DNA from: Rhodoplanes azumiensis
GTDB lineage: Bacteria; Pseudomonadota; Alphaproteobacteria; Rhizobiales; Xanthobacteraceae
NCBI RefSeq assembly: GCF_042682915.1
Contig: NZ_JBHUIW010000013.1
Span: 1-64,000, forward strand
Direction of reading: 5' to 3'
Length of the DNA: 64,000 nt
Positions 12,207 to 22,624 of the stretch are shown here, in pieces; within the stretch, counting starts at the first letter, position 1, and each line of letters opens with the position of its first letter. Both the position numbers and the translations under genes were made by a program. The notes under the pieces are model-generated. The model was given only the letters and a program-made list of their open reading frames with translations. It had not been told where the DNA came from and searched no databases.

Positions 12207-15200
12207 TCAGTGCGCCTCGTCCCAGTTGTCGGCGGCGCGGGCGTCGACGTGGAGCGGCACCGAGAGGGCGACGGCCGGCATGGCGGCCTGCTCCATCACG
12301 CGCGTCACCACGGGCAGCGTCGCGTCCACCTCGTCGTCCGGCACCTCGAACACCAGCTCGTCGTGCACCTGGAGCAGCATGCGGGCCGAGAGCCGGCTCG
12401 CCGCCAGCGCATCCTCCATGCGCACCATGGCGCGGCGGATGATGTCGGCCGCCGTGCCCTGCAGGCGGGCGTTGATCGCGGCGCGCTCGTTGAAGGCGCG
12501 CAGCGACGGGTTCGACGCGCCGATGTCCGGGTAGTGGCACTTCCGCCCGAACAGCGTCGTGACATAGCCGTGCGTGCGGCAGAACAGCTTGGTCGCCTCC
12601 ATGTAGTCGCGGATGCCGGGGAACTTCTCGAAATACCGCTTGATGTAGGCGCCGGCCTCCTCGCGCGGGATGCCGAGCTGGTTCGCGAGCCCGAAGGCCG
12701 AGATGCCGTAGATGATGCCGAAGTTGATCGCCTTGGCGCGGCGCCGCACCTCGCCCGGCATGCCGGCGACCGGCACGCCGAACATCTCCGACGCCGTCAT
12801 GGCGTGAATGTCGAGCCCGTCCTGGAAGGCCTTCTTCAAGGCCGCGATGTCGGCGATCTCGGCGAGCAGCCGCAGCTCGATCTGGGAGTAGTCGGCCGAG
12901 ACGAGCTTGGTGCCGGGCTGCGCCACGAAGGCGCGGCGGATCTTTCTGCCCTCCTCGGTGCGCACCGGGATGTTCTGAAGGTTCGGGTCCGCCGACGAGA
13001 GGCGCCCCGTCGTCGTCGCGGCGAGCGCGAAGGTGGTGTGGACGCGCCGTGTCTCCGGATTGACGAAAGTCGGCAGCAGATCCGTGTAGGTGGATTTCAA
13101 TTTCGTGAGCTGCCGCCACTCGAGCAGCTTCACGGGTAACGGGTGGCCTTCCTCCGCCAGCTCGTCCAGCACGTTGGCCGACGTGGACCAAGCCCCGGTC
13201 TTCGTCTTCTTTCCTCCGGAGAAGCCGAGCTTTCCGAACAGGATGTCGCCGAGCTGCTTGGGGCTGCCGAGATTGAACGGCTCGCCGGCCAGCTCCTGAA
13301 CCTCGGCCTCCAGCGCGGCCGCCTTCTGGGCCAGCTCTCCCGACAATCGCGAAAGCATCTCGCGGTCGATGGCGATGCCGCGCCGCTCCATCCGCATCAG
13401 CACCGGGACCAGCGGGCGCTCCAGCGTCTCGTAGACCGTGGTCATCCGCTCGGCCACGAGGCGCGCGCGAAACAGCCGCCACAGCCGCAGCGCCATGTCG
13501 GACTGCTCGGCGCAGTACGGGCCGGCGCGGGCGATCTCGACCTGCTCGAACGGCACCTGCGTCTTGCCCTTGCCGGCGATGTCGACCAGCGCCAGCGCCT
13601 CGTGGCCGAAATGGCGGTGCGCCAGATCGGCGAGCCCGTGTGGGCCGAGGCCGGCATCGAGCACGTAGGACATGAGCTGGACGTCGTCGATCGCCACCGC
13701 CGTGATGCCGTGGCGGGCGAGCGCGTGCAGATCGGCCTTGAGGTCGTGCCCGATCTTCAGAACCCCCGGGCTCTCCAGCATCGGCTTCAGGAGCGCCAAT
13801 GCATCCGCGAGCCTGATCTGATCCGGAACGAGCCCGCCGCCGGCCAGGAGATCGTCGCCGCGGCGATGGCCGAGCGGCACGTAGGCGGCACGCCCCGGCG
13901 CGAGCGCGATCGACAGGCCGACCAGATCGGCCCGCATGGGATCGTGCGACGTCACCGTGAGATCGATCGCCACGAGACCCTGGTCGACCGCCTCCAGCAC
14001 CCAGTCCCGCAGGGCGGCGAGATCGTGGAGCGTCCGATATCCGGCGCGGTCGAGCTTCTGGGTCGAAAGCTCCGCCTTGCGGGCGGCGACGAGTTGATCG
14101 GGCGACACCACGACGTCGCCGCCGCCGTTGGTGCGCACCGCCGGCTTCGGCCGCGTGTCGCCGAGATCGAAGCCGAGCTGGCCCGAGGCCCCGGCGCGCC
14201 GCGGCGTCGACTCCGCCGTCTCGGCTTCGGCCGGCGCGTCGACGGCCGCCTCCGCACTCGGCGCGGCGCGAAGCGCCGGATCCGCCTCGACGTCGTTGGG
14301 ATCGATCGCCAGCGCCTCGGCGACGCGCCGGGTGAGCGTGGAGAACTCCATCGCCTTGAGGAAGGCGATCAGCTTCTTCGCGTCACGCCCGTCGAGCAGC
14401 AGATCGTCGAGCGGGCAGGTGAGATCGACATGGTCGTCGAGCAGCACGAGTTTTCGCGACAGCCGAGCCGTCTCGGCGTGGTCGAGGATGGTCTGCCGCC
14501 GCTTCTCCTGCTTGATCTCGGAGGCGCGGGCGAGCAACGTGTCGAGGTCGCCGTACTCGCCGATGAGCTGCGCCGCGGTCTTCACGCCGATGCCCGGCAC
14601 GCCCGGCACGTTGTCGGTCGGGTCGCCGATCAGCGCCTGCACGTCCGGCACCTTCTCGGGCGGCACGCCGAACTTGGCGATCACCTCGTCGCGGCCGATG
14701 CGGCGCTCGTTGCCGGGCATCGGGTCGTACATCACGACGCCGTCGCGCACGAGCTGCATCAGATCCTTGTCGCCGGCCACGATGGTCACGTCGGCGCCGG
14801 CCTCGCGCGCGAGGCGCGCATAGGTCGCGATGAGGTCGTCGGCCTCGAACCCCTCCTGCTCGATCGGGATCAGGCCGAAGGCCCGCACCGCGTCGCGCAT
14901 CAGCGGGAACTGCGGGATCAGCTCGTCCGGCGGCTCGGGGCGGTGGCCCTTGTAGTCGGCATAGAGGTCGTTGCGGAACGTCCTGCCCGAGTGGTCGAAC
15001 ACCGCGGCGAGATGCGTCGGGCTGACGCCGTCGAGCCCTTCGCGAAGAATCTTCCACATCATGTTGCAGAAAGCCATCACACCGCCGATCGGCAGACCGT
15101 CGGAGCGGGTGAAGGAGCGGCCCCGGCTCTGCGCCGCCTTGAACATGGCGAAGTAGGCGCGGAACACGAAGGACGACCCGTCGATCAGGAAGACGTGGTC

Positions 15201-15236
15201 GCCCTTGCGCAGCGGGCGGGCGAGCGGTTCGGGCAT
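12207..15236 (-). CDS. polA: DNA polymerase I with degenerate 3'-5' exonuclease site
   Basis: Repair and Okazaki-fragment polymerase. The 1009-residue product begins with the 5' nuclease domain (HVFLIDGSSFVFRAYFAM; GDKDLMQLV; GDPTDNVPGVPGIGVKTAA), then a middle exonuclease-like domain, then the polymerase domain. Polymerase motifs A (DYSQIELRLLAEIADI), B (RRRAKAINFGIIYG) and C (LLQVHDELVFEV) are intact. The proofreading site is not. The usual DTE of ExoI is Asp425-Leu-Thr427 (Glu lost), and ExoIII reads Tyr574-C-A-E-Gln578 where E. coli has Tyr497 and Asp501. Asp502 (ExoII) remains. Start at 15236 fits the conserved N-terminus; the upstream open frame is antisense to the next gene. Confidence 0.95.
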   Translation of the reverse strand: MPEPLARPLRKGDHVFLIDGSSFVFRAYFAMFKAAQSRGRSFTRSDGLPIGGVMAFCNMMWKILREGLDGVSPTHLAAVFDHSGRTFRNDLYADYKGHRPEPPDELIPQFPLMRDAVRAFGLIPIEQEGFEADDLIATYARLAREAGADVTIVAGDKDLMQLVRDGVVMYDPMPGNERRIGRDEVIAKFGVPPEKVPDVQALIGDPTDNVPGVPGIGVKTAAQLIGEYGDLDTLLARASEIKQEKRRQTILDHAETARLSRKLVLLDDHVDLTCPLDDLLLDGRDAKKLIAFLKAMEFSTLTRRVAEALAIDPNDVEADPALRAAPSAEAAVDAPAEAETAESTPRRAGASGQLGFDLGDTRPKPAVRTNGGGDVVVSPDQLVAARKAELSTQKLDRAGYRTLHDLAALRDWVLEAVDQGLVAIDLTVTSHDPMRADLVGLSIALAPGRAAYVPLGHRRGDDLLAGGGLVPDQIRLADALALLKPMLESPGVLKIGHDLKADLHALARHGITAVAIDDVQLMSYVLDAGLGPHGLADLAHRHFGHEALALVDIAGKGKTQVPFEQVEIARAGPYCAEQSDMALRLWRLFRARLVAERMTTVYETLERPLVPVLMRMERRGIAIDREMLSRLSGELAQKAAALEAEVQELAGEPFNLGSPKQLGDILFGKLGFSGGKKTKTGAWSTSANVLDELAEEGHPLPVKLLEWRQLTKLKSTYTDLLPTFVNPETRRVHTTFALAATTTGRLSSADPNLQNIPVRTEEGRKIRRAFVAQPGTKLVSADYSQIELRLLAEIADIAALKKAFQDGLDIHAMTASEMFGVPVAGMPGEVRRRAKAINFGIIYGISAFGLANQLGIPREEAGAYIKRYFEKFPGIRDYMEATKLFCRTHGYVTTLFGRKCHYPDIGASNPSLRAFNERAAINARLQGTAADIIRRAMVRMEDALAASRLSARMLLQVHDELVFEVPDDEVDATLPVVTRVMEQAAMPAVALSVPLHVDARAADNWDEAH

Positions 15237-15412
15237 CGGGGACTCGAAAGGCTGGGGACGAGACCCCGAACTATACACTCCCGGAGCCATGCGCCAGCCG
15301 GATCCTTGAATCGAAGGATCGTCGCCCGCATCGCGCGCCGCGACATGCGGGAGCGGCGTCCCCGGCTGTCGCTTGCGCTCCGGCCGGGTCACGAGCGTCG
15401 ATTCGCCTTGCC

Positions 15413-16504
15413 CTACTCGGCCGGCTGCAGCCGAGCCGCAGCGGCCCGCTTGCGGGGCGCGACATGGGCCCAATCGGGCCGGGTGAACAGGACGTCGAGC
15501 CGCGTGCCGCGCACCGCCCACCACATCGCCAGCGCGCCGAGGATGCCGGCCGCCGTGACGATCAGCGACATCGCACCGACACTCTCGATCACGCCGGTCT
15601 TGAGCAGCACCACGCGGGTCGCCGCCATCGGCAGGAAGAAGGCGAGATAGATCACGATGGAGTGCTCGCCGCAGTACCGGATCGGATCGAACACGCGGCT
15701 GCGCACCAAGAGCGTCGCCAGCACGATGATGGCGCAGGCACCGGCGAAGCCGAGCGCGAGCGAGACGATCGGCCACTCCGAAAGCCCGCCGAACACCAGC
15801 GCGCCGTTGATCAGCGCCCACACGGCGAGCCCGGCGATCGCGGCGAGCGGCCGCGCACTGGCCGTCTCGGCCAGTGCGAAGACCCGCGGGGCGAGCAGGA
15901 AGCCGGTGTAGAAGTAGACGAAGCGCGCCGCGAACTCGTCCGGCACCATCCAGCCGGTGTGGATCGGCGCGCTCTCCAGCACGGCCGCGACGAGCCACAC
16001 GGCGAGCGGCGGGATGCGCAGCTGCCGGGCGAGCTTGGTCGCCACGAAGAACACCGGCAGCAGATAGATGAACCACAGCGTGCCGAACGGATCGATCAGT
16101 GCCAGTGCCCAATCGCCCGGCACGGCCCACCAGCTGCCGTGCTCGGCGGCCAGCACGGGCGCCTTCACGACGAGCTGGACGGTCATCCACAGCAGATAGA
16201 AATAGGCGAAGTGCACGACCTTGCGGTCCGTGTAGGTGCGCCAGTCGCGGTCGATCACGCGCGCCAGGAACAGGCCGGAGATCAGGAAGAAGTCCGGCAT
16301 CCGGAACGGCTTGGCGAAGGCGACGACGGCGTGCATGAAGCCCTCGCGGCCGACCGCCTGCTCGACCCCGAAGGTCGAGTGCAACAGCACCACCATGACG
16401 ATGCAGAGGCCCTTGGCGGTGTCGACCCAGTCGACCCGGCCCGGGGCGTCCATCGCGGCGGCGGGCGCGGCGCTCGGGGGAGCGGCGGTCACGGGGGTTG
16501 CCAT
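15413..16504 (-). CDS. Acyltransferase-3 family membrane protein
   Basis: Integral membrane acyltransferase of the acyltransferase-3 superfamily, which typically transfers acetyl or succinyl groups to surface glycans. The 363-residue protein begins with an Ala/Pro-rich cytoplasmic tail, then RVDWVDTAKGLCIVMVVLLHS, the family's N-terminal helix with its conserved His. RMPDFFLISGLFLAR follows, then about ten hydrophobic helices. RBS AAGGACGG precedes the ATG. It lies 176 bases upstream of polA on the same strand, but without evidence of a shared function. The acceptor is not identifiable. Confidence 0.85.
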   Translation of the reverse strand: MATPVTAAPPSAAPAAAMDAPGRVDWVDTAKGLCIVMVVLLHSTFGVEQAVGREGFMHAVVAFAKPFRMPDFFLISGLFLARVIDRDWRTYTDRKVVHFAYFYLLWMTVQLVVKAPVLAAEHGSWWAVPGDWALALIDPFGTLWFIYLLPVFFVATKLARQLRIPPLAVWLVAAVLESAPIHTGWMVPDEFAARFVYFYTGFLLAPRVFALAETASARPLAAIAGLAVWALINGALVFGGLSEWPIVSLALGFAGACAIIVLATLLVRSRVFDPIRYCGEHSIVIYLAFFLPMAATRVVLLKTGVIESVGAMSLIVTAAGILGALAMWWAVRGTRLDVLFTRPDWAHVAPRKRAAAARLQPAE

Positions 16505-16672
16505 CGTCCGTCCTTGCCTGTTTCTGGCGTCCTCGCCTCGGTCCTGGATGCGGCACTAGCCGGGTCGGGCCAGGAGGGTCGCGCCCCTAAAAAGGGCAAG
16601 AACCGGGCTCGCCCGCAAGGGTGGTCTTGTATCGCAGTTAATCGCCGGGCGTGGCCGGCACACACGAACGTG

Positions 16673-19204
16673 ATGTCCCCGATGCGGTTCGACGTCCCCC
16701 TCCCGATCGACGAGGCCCTGCCGGCGCTCACCGCGGCGCTCGCGACGCGCGACGCCGCCGTGCTGGTGGCGCCGCCCGGCGCCGGCAAAACGACGCGGGT
16801 GCCGCTGGTTCTGGCCGCCGAGCCGTGGGCGGCGGGGAAGAAGATTCTCGTGTTGGAGCCGCGCCGGCTCGCCGCCCGCGCCGCCGCCGCCCGCATGGCC
16901 GCGACGCTGGGTGAAAACGTCGGCGACACGGTCGGCTACCGGGTGCGCTTCGGGTCGAAGATTTCGGGAAGAACCCGCATCGAGGTGGTCACCGAGGGCG
17001 TGTTCACCCGCATGATCCTCGACGACCCGACGCTCGACGGCGTCGCCGCCGTGCTGTTCGACGAGTTTCACGAGCGTTCGCTGGACGCCGATCTCGGCCT
17101 GGCGCTGGCCCGCGACGCCCAGGAGGGTCTGCGCGAGGATCTGAAGCTCCTCGTCATGTCGGCGACCATCGACGGCGCGCGCATCGCCAAAAGTCTCGGC
17201 GACGCGCCCGTGGTGGAGAGCCGGGGCCGCGCCTTCCCGGTCGAGACCCGCCACCTGCCGCGCGATCCCGGCAGGCATCTGGAGCCGCAGGTCGCCGAGG
17301 CGGTGCTGCGGGCGCTGCGCGCCGAGCCCGGCTCGATCCTGGTGTTCCTGCCGGGCGCCGCCGAGATCCGCCGCACCGAGACGCTGCTCGGCGAGAAGAT
17401 CACGGATCCGGCCGTCGACGTCGTGCCGCTGTTCGGCGCGCTCGACGCCGACGTGCAGGACCGCGCCGTGGCGCCGGCACCGGCCGGACGCCGCAAGATC
17501 GTGCTGGCGACCTCGATCGCCGAGACCTCGCTGACCATCGAGGGCGTGCGGGTGGTGGTCGATTCCGGCCTCGCCCGGGTGCCGCGCTACGAGCCGGATC
17601 TGGCGCTGACCCGGCTGGAGACCGTGCGCGTCTCGCGGGCGGCCGCCGACCAGCGCCGCGGCCGCGCCGGACGCACCGAGCCGGGCGTCTGCTACCGGCT
17701 GTGGGAGGAGCGCGAGACGGCCGCGCTCGAGCCGTTCGCCCAACCCGAGATCCTCGCGGCCGATCTCACCGGCTTCGTGCTCGACCTCGCCCACTGGGGC
17801 GTGACCGACCCGCAAAAACTCCTGTTCCTCGATCCGCCCCCGGCCCCGGCGCTCGCCGAAGCCACGGCGCTGCTGAAAAACCTCGGCGCGCTCGGGCCGG
17901 ACGGGCGGATCACGGATCTGGGCCAACGCCTGCGCGCCCTGCCGCTGCCGCCGCGGCTGTCCCGCATGGTGCTGGCGGCGGCCGGGCTCGGGGCGGCTCC
18001 CCTGGCGGCAGACATCGCCGTGGTCCTGACCGAGCGCGGGCTCGGCGGCACCGACCCGGATCTGCGCCACCGCGTCGAGGGCCTGCGGCGCGACCGCTCG
18101 CGCCGCGCCGAGGACGCCCGCCGCATGGCGGGCCGCTGGGCCGAGATGGCGAACGCGGGACGCCGCGCCGGCGGCAGCCTCGGCCTGCCGGACGGCGCCC
18201 GCCTCGCCGGCGGCGCCGACACGGCGGCCGGCGCCGTCCTGGCGCTCGCCTATCCGGACCGGGTGGCGAAGACGCGCGGCGGCGGGGCGAGTGCCGGGGG
18301 TGGCGGCGTGCTGCTGGCGAGCGGTCGCGGCGCCACGGTCGACCCCGCCTCGGCGCTGGCGAGGGCGCCGTTCCTCACCGTCGCCGAGCTCGCCGGCAGC
18401 GCCGGCAACAGCCGCGTCCTGCTCGCCGCCCCCATCGCGATCGAGGACATCGAGGCGCTGTTCGCCGACCGCATCGTCGAGAGCGACGAGGTGACGTTCG
18501 ATCCCGGCTCGGCCAGCCTTCGCGGCCGCTGGGCGCGACGGCTCGGCGCCGTCGCGCTCGCCGAGCGGCCCGTGAAGATCGTGCCGAACGCCGAGACGGC
18601 CCAGACGCTCGCCGAAGGCATCGGGACGCTCGGGCTCGCCCGGCTGCCGTGGTCGTCGGCGCTGGCGCAATGGCGCGACCGGGTCAATTTCCTGCGCCGG
18701 CACGAGGGCGACGCGTGGCCCGACCTCTCCGACGAGACGCTGCTGGCGACCATCGGCGACTGGCTGGCGCCGATCCTGACGGACAAGACGTCGCTCGGCG
18801 AGATCGGCGCCGACACGCTCTCCAACGCGCTGCACGCCCTCTTGCCGTGGAACCTGCGCAAGACGCTCGATCACGACGCGCCGACCCATTTCGACGCGCC
18901 GTCCGGCTCCACCGTGCCGATCGACTACGAGAGCCCGGAGGGGCCGAAGCTCGCCATTAGGGTGCAGGAGCTGTTCGGGCTCGACCAGCATCCGAGCATC
19001 GCGGGCGGCCGCGTGCCGCTGATCGTCGAACTCTTGTCGCCGGCGCACCGGCCCGTGCAGATCACCAAGGATCTGCCGACGTTCTGGCGCGGCTCATACG
19101 CTGACGTTCGCACGGATCTGCGCGGCCGCTACCCCAAGCACCCGTGGCCCGAGGATCCGCTCTCCGCCCCCGCCACCCGCCGGGCGAAGCCGAGAGGCAC
19201 CTGA
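16673..19204 (+). CDS. hrpB: ATP-dependent helicase HrpB
   Basis: DEAH-type RNA helicase. The 843-residue product carries Walker A APPGAGKTTRVPL, the DEFHE box, the SAT motif (MSATIDG), motif V (ATSIAETSLTIEGV) and motif VI (DQRRGRAGRTEPG). The C-terminal HrpB-specific region is present (LPWNLRKTLDHDAP; GSTVPIDYESPEGPKLAIRVQELFG). Length agrees with HrpB (about 810-850). The start at the ATG 16673 is supported by the first conserved residues (LPIDEALPALTAAL); a GTG lies three bases upstream. The cellular role of HrpB is poorly defined in most bacteria. It is divergent from the acyltransferase gene. Confidence 0.95.
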   Translation: MSPMRFDVPLPIDEALPALTAALATRDAAVLVAPPGAGKTTRVPLVLAAEPWAAGKKILVLEPRRLAARAAAARMAATLGENVGDTVGYRVRFGSKISGRTRIEVVTEGVFTRMILDDPTLDGVAAVLFDEFHERSLDADLGLALARDAQEGLREDLKLLVMSATIDGARIAKSLGDAPVVESRGRAFPVETRHLPRDPGRHLEPQVAEAVLRALRAEPGSILVFLPGAAEIRRTETLLGEKITDPAVDVVPLFGALDADVQDRAVAPAPAGRRKIVLATSIAETSLTIEGVRVVVDSGLARVPRYEPDLALTRLETVRVSRAAADQRRGRAGRTEPGVCYRLWEERETAALEPFAQPEILAADLTGFVLDLAHWGVTDPQKLLFLDPPPAPALAEATALLKNLGALGPDGRITDLGQRLRALPLPPRLSRMVLAAAGLGAAPLAADIAVVLTERGLGGTDPDLRHRVEGLRRDRSRRAEDARRMAGRWAEMANAGRRAGGSLGLPDGARLAGGADTAAGAVLALAYPDRVAKTRGGGASAGGGGVLLASGRGATVDPASALARAPFLTVAELAGSAGNSRVLLAAPIAIEDIEALFADRIVESDEVTFDPGSASLRGRWARRLGAVALAERPVKIVPNAETAQTLAEGIGTLGLARLPWSSALAQWRDRVNFLRRHEGDAWPDLSDETLLATIGDWLAPILTDKTSLGEIGADTLSNALHALLPWNLRKTLDHDAPTHFDAPSGSTVPIDYESPEGPKLAIRVQELFGLDQHPSIAGGRVPLIVELLSPAHRPVQITKDLPTFWRGSYADVRTDLRGRYPKHPWPEDPLSAPATRRAKPRGT

Positions 19205-19439
19205 AGCCTCGGACATGACCGAGGGGACGTGACTCCCGGGCGACGGCGCCCGACATCCTCCCTCGACGGGGGTGCCGTTAACCTCGTCGGCGGAAACCGG
19301 AGCCGCAGCCGGGGCTAAGCCCCTGCGATGCCGTAAATTTGCACCGGCGCGACGGAACGCCACCGTAAATTCGCCGTTGTAAGTCGCCTAAATCTGTAAC
19401 GCTGTCCGCGTGTGGGTGCGGACCAATCGGGCCGGTGGC

Positions 19440-22400
19440 ATGGATGTGATCCTGGTGAAGCTCCTCGCGGCGTTCCTGGCGTTGAGCCAGGTGGCGACCC
19501 GGCCCGAGGCGATCGAGACGACGTTCGACCGCGACCGCGACCAGGCTCGCGTCGTGCAGATCCTGCGCGACGGTTGCACCCATATGCGCAAGGCCTTCGA
19601 CATCGAGTCGATCGACATCGACGGGCTGATCTCGACCGCGCTCGACGATCCGCAGGCCTTCACGGGCGAGATCAAGGCGTTCAAGGGTCTCGACTTCAAG
19701 GCGCTGCCGCCGCTCTACAAGCAGCTCTGCAAGAACGAGACGGTGGCCGACTCGCCGGCCGACATCGGCGCCGTGGTCGACTGGTACAACAAGGCCGTCG
19801 CCGACCTGCCCGACCACAAGAAGCTCAAGGGCTACAAGCCGGCCGGCACCTCCACGATCCTGGACCAGAAAGGCGGCCGCTTCGCCGAGGTGTTCGAGCC
19901 CGACAACCGCCGCGTCTCCGTGTCGCTCGCCGAGATCCCGAAGCATGTCCGCGAGGCGTTCGTCGCCGCCGAGGACAAGCGCTTCTATCAGCACAAGGGA
20001 ATCGACGAGCGCGGCCTGATCCGCGCCATGGTCGGCAACCTCGCCCGGCCGGGCCGGCCGCAGGGCGGCTCGACCATCACGCAGCAGGTGGTCAAGAACC
20101 TGCTGGTCGGCGACGACCTCACCTACGAGCGCAAGATCCGCGAGGTGATCGTCGCGGCCCGGGTCGAGCAGATTCTCTCGAAGGACGAGATTCTGGAACT
20201 CTATCTGAACACGATCTTCCTCGGCCGCGGCTCCTGGGGCATCGAGCTGGCGGCGCGGAGCTGGTTCGGCAAGCCGGCCTCCGAGCTCACGCTGGCCGAA
20301 GGCGCGGCCCTCGCCGGCCTCACCAAGGGGCCGACCTACTACAGCCCCGACCGCCACCCGGCGCGGGCGCAGGAGCGCCTCTCCTATGTGCTGACCCGCA
20401 TGCAGGAGGACGGCTTCGTGACCCCCGAGCAGGCGAGCGCGGCGCGCGCCGCCGGCGTCGCCTACGCCCCCTACGAGCGGCTCAGCCGCACCTCGGGCTT
20501 CCATGTGCTCGACCACATCGCCCGCGAGGCGCGTGGCCTGCCCGGCGTGTCGCCGCTCACCGCGGCCTCGTCCACGGTGAAGTCGACCATCCATCCCGAC
20601 CTGCAGAAGGCCACCGAGGCGGCCCTGCAGGAGGGCCTGTGGCGCTACGAGGCATCGACGGGCCGCGCCCAGTTCGGCGGGCCGGAGCTGAACCTCGCGG
20701 CCGCCATCCAGAAGCTCCAGGCGGCGCGGGCCGCCGCCGACGCGACCGCAGCCGCCGCGGCCCCCACGGCGGCCGCCCCACCCACCGCCCCGCCGACCGC
20801 AGCCGCTCCGGAACCCGCGGCCGAGCCCGCGCCCGGTCCCGCGCCGCCGCCCCCGCAGGCCCGCGGCAAGAAGGCCAAGGCCAAGCCGGCCCCGAAGCCG
20901 ACCGCGCCCGCGCAGGCCGCATCGCCGCCGCCCGCGCCCCCCGTGCCGTGGCTGGAGGCGTTGAAGAACGCCCGCATGCCGCTCTACGACGTGCACTGGA
21001 GCCCGGCCGTGGTGGTGCAGACCGGTCCCGACATCCGGGTCGGCCTGACCGACGGCCGTGTGCTGCCGCTGGCGAACGTGACGGCGCAGGCGCGCCGCGC
21101 GCTGGCGCTCCACGACGTCGTCTACGTGAAGGCGAGCGACGGCCGGAAGGGCGCCCGCGCCGATCTGCGCATCCGCCCGACCGTGCAGGGCGCAGCCCTG
21201 GTGCTGGAGAACAAGACCGGCCGCATCCTCGCGATGGCGGGGGGCTTCTCCTACCCGCTCAGCCAGATCAACCGCACGACCCAGACCAGCCGCCAGCCCG
21301 GCTCGGCGTTCAAGCCGTTCACCTATCTGGCGGCGCTCCACAGGGGCCTGCAGCCCAACACGCTGGTGCGCGACGAGCCGATCACCCTGCCGCCGATCGG
21401 CGGCACCTCGGCCGCGACGCGCGAGCGCGACTACTGGACGCCGAAGAACTATTCGGGCGGCGGCTCCGGCATCCTCACACTGCGGCTCGGCCTCGAATAC
21501 TCCAAGAACCTCGTCACGGCGCAGCTGCTCGACGGCGGCATCGCGTCCGATCCGAGCCAGAGTCTCGCCAAGGTCTGCGAGCTGGCGCTCGAGGCACAGG
21601 TCTATCGCGACTGCGTCGGCTACTACCCGTTCGTGCTCGGCGCCCAGCCGGTGCGGCTGATCGACCTCGCCGCCTTCTACGCGGCGGTCGCCAACGAGGG
21701 CCAGCGACCGGAGCCGTATGCGGTCGAGGAGGTCGAGGAGCAGGGCAAGACCGTCTACCGCCACAAGGGCGAGCTGCGCGCGCTCGCCGGCGGCGACCGC
21801 GCCGCCTTCGTCCAGCTCGAGAGCATGCTGCAGGGCGTCCTGTCGCGCGGCACCGCGCGCGCTTACGCGAGCCTCGCCCCCTACGTCGCCGGCAAGACCG
21901 GCACCAGCGACGACGAGAACGACGCTTGGTTCGTCGGCTTCTCCAATGACGTGACGATCGCCGTGTGGGTCGGCTACGACAACGCCGACGGCAAGCGCCG
22001 CACGCTCGGATCCGGCCAGACCGGCGGCTCGGTGGCGGTGCCGATCTTCGCCGCCATCATGGACCAGGTGTGGGCCAAGGTCGCCAAGAAGACGCCACTC
22101 GCCCCGCCCTCGCGCGAGGCGCAGAAGAGCCTGATCGCGCTGCCGATCGACCTGCGCAGCGGCACCCGCCTGCCGCAGAACACGGCCGGCGCCTTCACCG
22201 AATGGTTCCGGGTCGATCGCTCCGGCGAGGTCGCCGACACCCAGCACCAGATGGTGTCGTCCTACGACGTCGCGAGCCAGGGTTATCGAGATCCTTACGA
22301 CGGCGAGCTCTACGGCTACGGCACCGGCGGCAGCCCCTACGGAAACGGCTATGGCGGCGGCTGGGGCGGCGGCGGCTTCTTCCAGGGCTTCCCGTTCGGC

Positions 22401-22613
22401 TGGCAGCAGCAGAGCCCCTATCAGCGGCCGCAGCCCTACGGGACGCCTTACGGCTCGCCCTACGGCCAGGGCGTGCGGCCGCCGCCGCAGAGCCCGGGCG
22501 GCCTGTTCGGCCAGCTCGGCCGCAACGCGGAGCCGCGCTACTATGGGCGCGACTATCCGGCCCAGCGGGTCGACCCGCAGTATCCCTATGCCGACCGCGA
22601 CAGGTATTGGTGA
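19440..22613 (+). CDS. Class A penicillin-binding protein (transglycosylase/transpeptidase) with low-complexity insert and tail
   Basis: Bifunctional peptidoglycan synthase of the periplasm. An N-terminal hydrophobic segment (VILVKLLAAFLALSQVA) is followed by a non-catalytic region of about 150 residues. The GT51 domain comes next, with EDKRFYQHKGID, GGSTITQQVVKNLL and LELYLNTIFLGRG. The transpeptidase has SAFK (Ser622), the SKN element in LEYSKNLVT and KTGTSDDENDAW. Two oddities stand out: an Ala/Pro/Lys-rich insert at about residues 420-505 between the domains, and a Gly/Tyr/Pro/Gln-rich tail of about 110 residues. The ATG at 19440 is chosen; a GTG at 19410 is an in-frame alternative. The next gene starts 11 bases downstream. 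Confidence 0.92.
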   Translation: MDVILVKLLAAFLALSQVATRPEAIETTFDRDRDQARVVQILRDGCTHMRKAFDIESIDIDGLISTALDDPQAFTGEIKAFKGLDFKALPPLYKQLCKNETVADSPADIGAVVDWYNKAVADLPDHKKLKGYKPAGTSTILDQKGGRFAEVFEPDNRRVSVSLAEIPKHVREAFVAAEDKRFYQHKGIDERGLIRAMVGNLARPGRPQGGSTITQQVVKNLLVGDDLTYERKIREVIVAARVEQILSKDEILELYLNTIFLGRGSWGIELAARSWFGKPASELTLAEGAALAGLTKGPTYYSPDRHPARAQERLSYVLTRMQEDGFVTPEQASAARAAGVAYAPYERLSRTSGFHVLDHIAREARGLPGVSPLTAASSTVKSTIHPDLQKATEAALQEGLWRYEASTGRAQFGGPELNLAAAIQKLQAARAAADATAAAAAPTAAAPPTAPPTAAAPEPAAEPAPGPAPPPPQARGKKAKAKPAPKPTAPAQAASPPPAPPVPWLEALKNARMPLYDVHWSPAVVVQTGPDIRVGLTDGRVLPLANVTAQARRALALHDVVYVKASDGRKGARADLRIRPTVQGAALVLENKTGRILAMAGGFSYPLSQINRTTQTSRQPGSAFKPFTYLAALHRGLQPNTLVRDEPITLPPIGGTSAATRERDYWTPKNYSGGGSGILTLRLGLEYSKNLVTAQLLDGGIASDPSQSLAKVCELALEAQVYRDCVGYYPFVLGAQPVRLIDLAAFYAAVANEGQRPEPYAVEEVEEQGKTVYRHKGELRALAGGDRAAFVQLESMLQGVLSRGTARAYASLAPYVAGKTGTSDDENDAWFVGFSNDVTIAVWVGYDNADGKRRTLGSGQTGGSVAVPIFAAIMDQVWAKVAKKTPLAPPSREAQKSLIALPIDLRSGTRLPQNTAGAFTEWFRVDRSGEVADTQHQMVSSYDVASQGYRDPYDGELYGYGTGGSPYGNGYGGGWGGGGFFQGFPFGWQQQSPYQRPQPYGTPYGSPYGQGVRPPPQSPGGLFGQLGRNAEPRYYGRDYPAQRVDPQYPYADRDRYW

Positions 22614-22624
22614 GAAGCGATCCC

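Noticed and set aside
15237..16556. Extension of the polA frame upstream as one very long protein
   Set aside because: The extra frame is antisense to the acyltransferase gene and lacks PolA homology; the conserved start is at 15236.
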